From: Paulinella micropora
Lineage: Eukaryota > Cercozoa > Imbricatea > Euglyphida
Assembly: GCA_009731375.1 (NCBI GenBank)
Contig: BJOX01000197.1
Span: forward strand, 627,970 to 662,415
Direction: 5' to 3'
DNA length: 34,446 nucleotides
Shown: piece by piece, positions 9,051-16,979 of the stretch
How positions within the stretch are numbered: the stretch's first letter is position 1
How the letters are laid out: each line of letters begins with the position of its first letter
Position numbers and translations under genes: made by a program
Notes under the pieces: model-generated
The model's database searches: none
The model's input: the letters and a program-made list of their open reading frames with translations, nothing else
Told to the model about the DNA's origin: nothing

Positions 9051-9157
9051 CGTCCGCCCGCGCTCGAGCTTGGTTATTAATTAAAAATCACACGTTATAG
9101 ACAAAAGTGTACCAGCAGAGTTTACGAGGGGGGGGGGGGGATACACCCCCCCCCCCC
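9051..9157. repeat. 3' conserved block of the second unit and terminal palindrome
   Basis: 9051-9089 repeats the CGCCCGCGCTCGAGC / TTGGTTATTAATTAAAAATC block found at 6862-6900. It continues through GTGTACCAGCAGAGTTTACGAGG into a G-run/GATACA/C-run palindrome at the gap edge, as after the HNH unit. This fixes the right boundary of the duplicated unit at or beyond 9140. Confidence 0.7.
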
Positions 9158-9372
9158 NNNNNNNNNNNNNNNNNNNNNNNNNNNNNNNNNNNNNNNNNNN
9201 NNNNNNNNNNNNNNNNNNNNNNNNNNNNNNNNNNNNNNNNNNNNNNNNNNNNNNNNNNNNNNNNNNNNNNNNNNNNNNNNNNNNNNNNNNNNNNNNNNNN
9301 NNNNNNNNNNNNNNNNNNNNNNNNNNNNNNNNNNNNNNNNNNNNNNNNNNNNNNNNNNNNNNNNNNNNNNNN
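9158..9372. other. Assembly gap (215 N)
   Basis: Unresolved bases between a C run and a G run. A third copy of the tandem unit, or the first exon of the methyltransferase-TIR gene, could be hidden here. Confidence 0.95.
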
Positions 9373-9450
9373 AAAAAGGGGGGGGGGGGGGGGGGAGGGG
9401 GCTGTGTCTTTCACTCTGTGTGTATGGAGGATAGTTTTAAAAAAGCTCTT

Positions 9451-9469
9451 GTTCTTTTCCTTGCAGCAG
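9451..9469 (+). promoter_or_regulatory. Splice acceptor (possibly tandem NAGNAG) of the methyltransferase-TIR gene
   Basis: A pyrimidine tract (TTGTTCTTTTCCTTGCAG) followed by another CAG, then coding-like sequence, so the acceptor may be used at 9466 or 9469. It implies an upstream exon in or beyond the gap. Confidence 0.6.
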
Positions 9470-11510
9470 GAAGAGCGACATCGCTAAGAAGAGGAAAGTT
9501 CAACCCCGTGCAGCAATGCCTATCGCCGTGTGGGGGAAACAGGCAGCCGCCTGGCTCGGTCTACAGCCACCAACTGACTTTTTAGATCAGCAGCTGCAGC
9601 TTCACGGCCAGGCCGTCACGGTTAGGTTCGAGCTAGTCAAAGATCTTAGCCGTGCTGCTAACTGGCACGGTTTTGTAGTTGTTTTTGACGGCAGTGAGCG
9701 AGCTGGCTGTGAGCTGGCAGCGCGTCAGTTAGACCAGCCCTGCGCGTCCGTGAACGCAAACCCTCCGAGTGTGTGCTGTACGTCTCAGTGACTACCAACC
9801 CGAAACTAGCCTATCTGCAACCAGTGTTGGAACGCAGGATTCCTGTGGTTAGTGAACCTGCCCAAGCTGTCCTACCCGGGCTGCTTCGGAGCGTAGGAGT
9901 ACTGGCTACCCTACCGTCCGACTTTGTATCCTCTAGCCAGATTGGCCAAGACGAGTGGGTAGCGGCCGAGGTTTTCCGTGGCCTGCGCGCAGGCACTTTT
10001 TTAGATATTGGCGCTGCCGACGGCAAGAGCCTCAGCAATACCTGGGCACTTGAAAGGTTCTTGGGCTGGCAGGGCATCTGCATTGAAGCCAGCCCACAGC
10101 ACTTTCGCTCGCTTCAAAAAACCGTGGTGCTGGGCCCAGCCAGCTTGTGCAGGCCTGCTTAGGAGTTACCCAAGGCCGGCGAGTAAAGTTTGTAGAGGCT
10201 GGTGATTTTTCCCATGTCGTTACCGACGACGAAGACAAGCAGCAAAGCCACGGTGGCCTTGCTGCTCTGCAGCCTGCTGATAATACTACCTACTTAACTA
10301 CCAGCGTGATCACAGAATACCTCGGCCAAGCGCCTACCTTTATCCATTACTTGAGCTTGGATATTGAGGGTGGTGAACTCGACGTGCTGCTTACTTTTCC
10401 GTTTGAGAAGTACACGGTAGGAGCTATGACCGTCGAACACAATTGGCAGGCCGCGAAGCGCCTGGCCATCCGCAGTTTACTGGAAAGCAAAGGCTATCGC
10501 TTCTGTCGGGAGAAGGATTTCGATGACTTTTACGTCCACCAGTCACTGTACCACGACGGGCTTAGCCAGCACTGCGAGCCGGTTGGTAGTGGCGTGCCGC
10601 TCGGTGGAACTATTCTCAAGACTGGACAGTGGGTTTCTCTGCTAGTAGAATCTAACGGGCTGCTAATTACTGCCCCCCGCGAGCAGATTCCCGGCTACAA
10701 TGCTTGTTTCATGGCAGAGCCGCTGCGGGACAGCCGCCGTCAACGGTTCCAATTTATCGAGACAGCCCTCGATCACCAATTCCTGTTGCGGCTAGACCGC
10801 ACTGATGCTAACAAGTGGCTGGTGCCGACAGGGGGTTGTGGAGCTAGAGAGGGTGCTTATGTGCATCCCTACGTGCTAAGCACCGCCCAGAGGCCTGCGC
10901 TGCTCTGGAAGTTTGAGTCGGTTGATAACGACAGGTTCAGGCTCCTGCACGTCCAGACGGGATGTTACCTAACCGTGGAAGGAGGGGAGCAGGCTGATGA
11001 GCAAGCCAAGCTGCAACTCTGGAGCAACAACCCGTTGGTGGTCAAGGCCCAGACGTTCAGGTTGGCGAGCAGCCGTTTGCCTGACTGGCGATGCAAACAC
11101 CACCGAGCGCACCGGCACGATGTTTTAATCAGCTATCGCGTCCGCTCCGATGCTAGCATAGCTCGAGAACTCTTTTGGGCGCTGACCGGTGTTTCTGGAC
11201 AAGTTCTGCTTGAACGACGGCGAAGAATGGGGAAAAGGGTTTTTGGACGGGCTGGACCAGTCGGCTGTGATTGTGCTGCTGCTGTCCTCAGCTTCACTTG
11301 AGCGCATCCGCTATGCTGATAAGCAACAAGACAACGTACTGCTGGAAATCGAATACGCTTTGGAAAAACTCGACAAGGGTGCAGCCAAGATCTACCCGTT
11401 GGCCTTAGACGACCTGGTGTATGACCTCCTCCAGTTTCCTGACGCCAAACATGCAACTCCCAAGTCAGCACACCACGTGCGCGAAACCATGAAGAGGTCT
11501 ACCGCTGCTG
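9467..11510 (+). pseudogene. FkbM methyltransferase / beta-trefoil-like / TIR fusion, interrupted by frameshifts
   Basis: Right after the acceptor the frame reads RKSDIAKKRKV, an NLS-like basic cluster, then a ~130-residue unrecognised domain. About 9941-10560 is an FkbM-type SAM methyltransferase: SQIGQDEWVA, FLDIGAADG (SAM site), CIEA, LDIEGGELDVL, TVEHN. About 10600-11085 looks like a beta-trefoil/ricin-type lectin repeat (WLVPTGG, FRLLHVQTGCYLTVEGG, final QTFRL). About 11110-11420 is a TIR domain (DVLISYR; VFLDKFCLNDGEEW; SAVIVLLLSSASL; LLEIEYALE). The reading moves frame near 9738 (CCC run) and 10132 (GGG run), each repaired by one extra base as in homopolymer undercalls. A third break near 11188 also lacks several residues of the TIR, more like a true deletion. 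TIR domains cleave NAD or mediate assembly; FkbM enzymes O-methylate sugars. Possible innate sensor, by inference. The 3' end is lost or spliced before element C. Confidence 0.65.
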
Positions 11511-11640
11511 CCCCCCCCCCCCATACGACGCCTCTTGTGCTAACTAACCTCCTGCCTCTTCCCTGCGATTGGACAATCTCTAGGTTATTCGCATTGCAAA
11601 TACCAACCATGCGCCTAGACCAACTTCTGCCACACCTGGT

Positions 11641-11666
11641 TTCTCTCTCTCTCTCTCTCTCTCTCT
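11641..11666 (+). repeat. (CT)n microsatellite
   Basis: About 13 CT units, directly at the left edge of retroelement C. Confidence 0.95.
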
Positions 11667-11676
11667 GGAATCCCAA

Positions 11677-14600
11677 GTGTGCACTGTCACAGTTCCGACA
11701 TGCCATTGGGACAAAGAGTCTATTGATGACTTAATCGAGAAGCGAAAGGAGGAGATTATATGTGTCGCACAAAGAAACCCGTCGTTGGCGAGATTCGCGG
11801 AAGGAGTAGGACCAGATGTCCATATTACTAACGGATACTGTTTCCATGCGAAAGTAGGAGAAGAAAAAAGGGAGGCGTTTGTACCAAGGAGATGCAAGCG
11901 TTTCATGCGCTCAAAGATCTTATTTACAAAGACCCGAAGGACGGAGGACTGGTGTTAACGATGCCCGACTTTACGAAACAATTCGTAGTCGATACAGACG
12001 TCTAAGTTTGCGATTGGGGCTGTATTACAACAAGAGGATGAGGAGAAGAAATTACGCCCAATCATGTTTATTAGTAGGAAGTTGTGTGCGGCGGAGAGAA
12101 ATTATTGCACAAGACAAAGAGAGGCGTTAGCGGTGGTGTGGGCCCTCAAGAGGCTCAGAGAGTATTTGTGGGGAGGACCTCAATTTACTGTCAGAACTGA
12201 TCATCATAACCTGTTATGGTTGATGAATCATGAACAGACGGGACGGCTGGCGCGGTGGCAAGCGTTCTTGTCTTGTTTCGATTTTACAATGGTCCATCTA
12301 CCGGGAAAGCGAAATGTGGTCGCTGATAGCCTCTCTAGGCTAGAGTTTAACTCAGAAGTATCGGCGTTGGTGTCCACGGTGGAGATGGAAGACTTGTCCA
12401 CTGACAAGGTGTATGAGGTCAGCCACATTGAGGCGATGGAGATGGCGAGTGGAGTCCGATATGACCGCACAGGTCTACGGTACAGTCCACAAGGCCCGGA
12501 TCACGGGATATGTTGTGAGCTACATAGTACTACCCAGGAGGACGCTGAGTGGTCCTATGAGGTATATGAGAATGCGAAGGCGAACATGAGAGAGGAAGAG
12601 GAGACGCAGGAAGTTTATGCGGAGCCTCCTCAAGAGCGGAGAAGTGACCTAGACGATGACCCGGAAAGAATCGGGGTACGGCTAGAAGATGGTACTATCC
12701 ATATAGCCTCGCCTACCGCATGGAGGCAACAACAGGCTCAAGATCCGGAGTTTAAAGAACTGATACAGTTATATCAGAACCCGGATGAGTTACGGATGAC
12801 GAAAGCGATCAAAGATCAGAGGAAGGAGATGGGATGGAGAGATGGTCTACTGTGGTACAAGGGCCTTCACGGTCGCTATGCGTCACAGCCGGACAAATGG
12901 ACCCTTTGGGTACCGGAGAGTCTGAGACGATTTATATTTGTCGCAGCCCACAATTGCCCACTTTTGGCGCATCCGGGTCGACAACGAACTCATATGTTCG
13001 TAGCGAGGCGATTCTGGTGGAAGAAGATGAAGGAGGAGATAGATCAGGCGGTGGATGCATGCATCCCGTGCAAGATAAACAAAACACCACTGAAGGCAAA
13101 TTTCGGCCTGATTGGCGAATTTCCTCTTCATGCGGGGATGTTTGAGTTTATACACATTGATCATGTGGGACCTTTCCCAGAATCGAAGGATGGTTACAAA
13201 TACCTCCTTACGGCTATTGACAGAGCCACCAACTATGTGTGGATCATCCCTGTCAAAGACGTTACCGGCAAGACGACGGCCGAGGCGCTGATCGATAGGA
13301 TCATCTCACAGATCGGAGTACCAAGAAAGATATGTTCTGATCGAGGCTCGGACTTTAATAACGAGGTCATCGACAAACTATCTAAGTATTACGGGATGAA
13401 ATGGCAATATGTTACTGCCTATAACCCGCGAGCAAATGGGAAAATCGAGCGGGTACACAGACCCCTCAAAGCCTCGCTAAAGATGTATTGCACGAAGAAG
13501 GAGAATCAAAGAGCATGGGTCGAGGCAGCACCATCATTTGCGTTTGCAATGAACTGTCTACCCTCTACGGCGTTAGGAGGCTCGAAGAGCTCAATCTCGC
13601 CATATCAGTTAGTATATGGGCGTGAGCCTGATATCCCGACTTCGCTCCTTCACCCAAAAGACACTTGGGCGGATGCGGATGAGTTGTTTGGGATGAGACT
13701 TAGAGTGAAGATGGAGGCGGAACAAATAGTCAGGGCGCATAGAGAGGCGGAGCGCCGAAAGACTGATGCTGAAGGGGTGCGACAAGCGCACTTGGATCAG
13801 ATCAAGTTCCAGGTCGGGGATATTGTACTATTGTACCATCCTCAAGTCCCGAAGGGAGTCAGCTCTAAGCTGTTCACTCACTGGAAAGGACCTTATCAGA
13901 TTATGGAACAGACGGGACCTCTGAATTACAAGATCAGGGGTAGAGGGAAGGTGCAAATTGTGAATGTAAGAAGGCTGATTAAGTATGATCCCTTCTTACT
14001 GGAAGATGAATCCGTTGAGGAGGCGTTAAAACGGATGAAGGATGATTTCAAAGAGGTGCCGCCCATCCACAAGGAGGCTGGCATAGACCAAGACGATGCT
14101 TATCGGGCACCGATAGCTGAGAAGGAGGAGAGTGAGGTGGACAGCAAGGAGAAGACTGACCGCATAAGCGCGGTGGGGACTCAGTCCAAGTCTCCGCGAG
14201 AGCATAGCGGAAAGAAGGAGAAGATCACAGAGGCGCAGCTAAGGAGAGCGCGGAATGATCTTATCAACGACCAACCGAGGAAGGCGATGAGGTCGATGAG
14301 ATCAAAGGACGTCCACCAGGAGGAGGAGGGGACGGACACTGACCCAAACGCGGGCAACGTTGAGATTGTCCATGAGCGATGGAAGGAAGGCGATGCGATA
14401 GCAACCATCGCATGGGTGAAAGATGCTTTCTATCTGATGAGACCAGCGGAACAACATGTCGCTGATGACACTCTCTCAGATTTATACTTGATGCGGGTCG
14501 TGGCAGTCCCACGACAGATGCGTGTCACACGGACACTCAAAATATCGCCAGCCGCAAAGATAGCACAACCGATACTCCAGTTCTGGAGAAGTATGGACCC

Positions 14601-14880
14601 GGTTGAGGATCCAAAGGCAAGACATTATCTGCCAGTATATAAAGACGCAAAAAGTCTCGAGACATGGGATGATACAATTACTCCCAGAGACAAGGATTAC
14701 ACTGCGTGGACCATTCAGACACTGCCAAGAGGAGTGCTTGATGTCCCTTTTGAATTATCGTTGGGCGGAATCCCTAATATTAAGATCTGGGACATTCTCG
14801 AACAGTCAAAGTTCGATCTGACTTTTGCTGGTGGTCCTCCACCAGGTAAAGAAATCCGCGCCAGACGACGAAGGCAGTAA
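11677..14880 (+). pseudogene. Defective pol of element C: RNase H and integrase retained, reverse transcriptase deleted
   Basis: 11677-11890 matches A pol residues ~328-396 (SIDDLI, HITNGYC, EAFVPRR). The sequence then jumps at about 11890 to the equivalent of residue ~924 (MQAFHALKDLIYKDPKDGG), deleting ~530 codons including the whole RT palm. A 2-base deletion near 12000 turns the expected DTDASKF into DTDV-stop. From 12001, notably from Met at 12064, the frame is open to TAA at 14878-14880. This includes the RNase H part (REALAVVWALKRL, TDHHNL, VADSLSR), the zinc-binding HHCC (HPGRQRTH, CIPC), the DD35E integrase core (HIDHVGPF, SDRGSDF, NGKIER) and the GPY/F module (HWKGPYQI). It is clearly diverged from A and B yet open for 938 codons. 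Without gag or RT it cannot move alone. Confidence 0.85.
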
Positions 14881-15369
14881 CAAAGAAACTATTTTTCTTT
14901 ATGCGTCTCAAACAAACTGGCTGATTGCCCACGGCGTATCATGATTTGATCATGCATCATCAGTTATCAATATGAATATTAAAAAGACTCAGTGATATAA
15001 CTTGGCATTCGATCGCAACATACGAGTGCGAAAGGTCGATCGACGATGATACTACACCGTATACGGGGATCGCTAGTGTATTGAGCGATGGTGTTCCCGG
15101 GTATGACCCTTTCCAAGTCCTGGGAGTGATGTTCTCGAAAATGAAATGTTCTCTGAAACTTTCATTAAATTATTTTTTACGATAGATTATATACTGTCGT
15201 ACCTGAGCACGGTCAATCTCTACTTGTGTCGGTATATCGCAGGGTCGGGTACATACACCTCGACTTCGGATATAGCTATTAGGACTGGCCACCTGATACT
15301 ATATCATAGGATATCCGCTTTAGACAAGGGTATGTCATTAAAAAAGACAATGTACTTACGATCTCCCTG

Positions 15370-15371
<2 letters not shown>
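14881..15371 (+). other. 3' untranslated region of element C, first part
   Basis: No gene. It is recognisably homologous to the reverse complement of 16500-16979 in A (and the same region in B), for example around the hairpin ATCGCT...AGCGAT at 15069-15089 and the CGGTCAATCTCTACTTGTGT stretch near 15210. Homology is broken by the SINE-like insert and continues at 15723-15928. Confidence 0.7.
15069..15089 (+). other. Hairpin conserved in the 3' UTRs of C, A and B
   Basis: The 6-bp stem ATCGCT/AGCGAT is kept in all three elements (also 16775-16795 and 27613-27633), while the 9-base loop differs between C and A/B. This is a possible RNA element. Confidence 0.45.
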
Positions 15372-15414
<43 letters not shown>

Positions 15415-15679
15415 GTGCTTCTCTGTCAATGGCTGATGCATTTCTGCACATGCGCCTCCATCGTCTCACCCGTGAGGGGAGTACGAAGAATTGACGATAA
15501 GCTCTAATGACACCCCCGCAAGGGCAGTTCCAACACTTCCAGACGGGCCGGTATGTTCAATGAAAATACTGGTCCAGACGGATCGTTATGTTCAATGAAA
15601 ATACTGGTGGCACCGACGGGAATCGAACTGGCGACAGGGCCCAGATGGTAGAACTTGACCACTGGGCTATCACGGTGTC

Positions 15680-15722
<43 letters not shown>
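15372..15722 (-). mobile_element. tRNA-derived SINE-like repeat bounded by (AAT)n tracts
   Basis: On the minus strand, 15679-15605 is tRNA-like and about 75 nt long. It has an A-box TAGCCCAGTGG, a B-box GTTCGATTCC, acceptor arms GACACCG / CGGTGCC that pair at 6 of 7 positions, and an encoded ACCA. The D and T stems do not fold well, so it is not a working tRNA gene. A ~34-base unit (CAGTATTTTCATTGAACATA core) follows twice in tandem, then a ~125-base body, and the element ends in (ATT)n at 15413-15372. A second (ATT)n tract (15722-15684) precedes the head. The tRNA head, body and simple-repeat tail are the classic SINE layout, and it interrupts C's 3' UTR. Confidence 0.65.
15605..15679 (-). 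ncRNA. tRNA-like SINE head with Pol III A and B boxes
   Basis: Degenerate tRNA-related sequence giving an internal RNA polymerase III promoter. Rejected as a functional tRNA because the D and T stems do not pair. Confidence 0.55.
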
Positions 15723-15733
<11 letters not shown>

Positions 15734-15928
15734 GAAGAAGAAGGAGATCAAAGGGGGAATCATACTACAGCACCACGTTGCTTGTATTTTTTTATTAATA
15801 GTACGTTTGTTCTTGACATACTGCCGGAAAAAAAAAGAAAAAAAAAAGAGATTGAGGGGAAGGAGTTCAAAATTTACAAGAACGGCTAGAGAATCCGCTT
15901 TGACGTGCCGTATGAGGATATATTTATC
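15723..15928 (+). other. 3' untranslated region of element C, second part
   Basis: TTTGTTCTTGACATACTGCC matches the reverse complement of A near 16426, and later words (GGCTAGAGA, ATTTATC) continue the match. So C's UTR flanks the SINE on both sides and is cut at 15928 by element A. Confidence 0.65.
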
Positions 15929-16175
15929 TGTTACAATCCCTGAAGATAGCTCGATAAAAAGTCGGTAATACAACCAGACACAAATCCCCAAAGGAGAATG
16001 ATATCTCGTTATATTAGCTCAGTGAAGCCGAAAAAGAAAGCGGCCACAGACCACGGTTAAAATGGCATTAGGTCAAATCCGGCCTAGCGATATTGAAATA
16101 CTGGAAAAAAACTAGGTGCACCTGACACCAGAAAAAGTGTACTTTTTACCGGCTATCCGGGGGGTGATGCCTACA
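15929..16175 (-). repeat. 3' LTR of element A
   Basis: 247 bp, TGT...ACA ends, matched by the 5' LTR at 26071-26317 and by B's 3' LTR at 26776-27022. The left edge adjoins the TATC duplication. Confidence 0.93.
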
Positions 16176-16193
16176 GTACCCCTTCCCGTTTTT
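16176..16193 (-). other. Polypurine tract of element A
   Basis: The minus strand reads AAAAACGGGAAGGGGTAC directly before the LTR's TGTAGGC, the expected plus-strand primer position. B has the same tract, and C has ATCGGGAGGTGGTAC before its LTR. Confidence 0.75.
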
Positions 16194-16979
16194 ATGACGG
16201 AAATATGCAATATTTTCGTCATATAGCTGCTGATTTCTTTTCTGCACAAACGCTACGGGGTGTTGCAACTAAGTGCATTAACCCACGGATAGACGGTGCA
16301 GTGGATAAATAAAACGCATACACCAGACACGCGTCAACTGTAAATCTCTAGCCTCATTTTTTGTAAATAAATAAAAAACTCCTCCTTCCACACTCGTTGT
16401 CCCCCCCGTAACTTAATCCTGAGGCAGTATGTCAAGAACAAATAGTATTACTATTAAAATAAAAGCAGCATTATAATTTTTTCTCCTTCTCTAAAAACAC
16501 TTCCGATCAGTAAATACATTGTCTTTTAATAACATACCCTTGTTTTCAATCAGTTACCTTAATATAGTACTAGGGGGCCAGTCCTAATAACTATATCCAA
16601 AGCCGGTGTGAGTGAACCCGACCATGCGATAAACCGACACAAGTAGAGACGGACCGTGCTGGTATGACGATATTAAGTATATCCAAAGAAAAAAATATTT
16701 AATATGTCTACTATGAGAACATTTATTGAGAACATCACCCTGGATACTTGAAGCAGGGTCGTACCAGGAACACCATCGCTAAACTCACAAGCGATCCCCT
16801 TCTACGGTGTCGTATCCATTTGCCGATTGACCTTCGCACTCATATGTTGCGATAAAAATGCCAAGTAACAACAATGGTATAAAAATATTTTAATAAGACA
16901 TGATCTGACATGGGCACTATGAGATTAATCCACATGCAGCTTTCAATGTCCGACGCGTGATAAAAGAAAAAAATGTCAC
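16194..16979 (-). other. Long 3' untranslated region of element A
   Basis: About 790 bases between the pol stop and the polypurine tract, with no open frame of note. It is strongly conserved with B (27023-27817) and detectably with C. It contains the ATCGCT/AGCGAT hairpin at 16775-16795. Confidence 0.7.

Larger units (their letters stand above)
11667..15928 (+). mobile_element. Ty3/gypsy element C, 5'-truncated and internally deleted (left part)
   Basis: A plus-strand relative of elements A and B. Homology begins straight after the (CT)n tract, at a point matching pol residue ~325 of A, so the 5' LTR, gag, protease and start of pol are missing. The 3' untranslated region runs to 15928, where element A (opposite strand) is inserted. 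C resumes at 26318 and ends with its 3' LTR at 26691. Confidence 0.85.

Noticed and set aside
15605-15679. A functional tRNA gene on the minus strand
   Set aside because: The A and B boxes and acceptor are tRNA-like, but the D and T stems do not pair and CCA is encoded followed by repeat body, so it is a SINE head.
15929-16392. A longer (~460 bp) LTR ending CCTTCCACA
   Set aside because: A and B share sequence that far, but A's 5' LTR matches only the first 247 bp, which end in ACA next to a target duplicate and a polypurine tract. The rest is 3' UTR.
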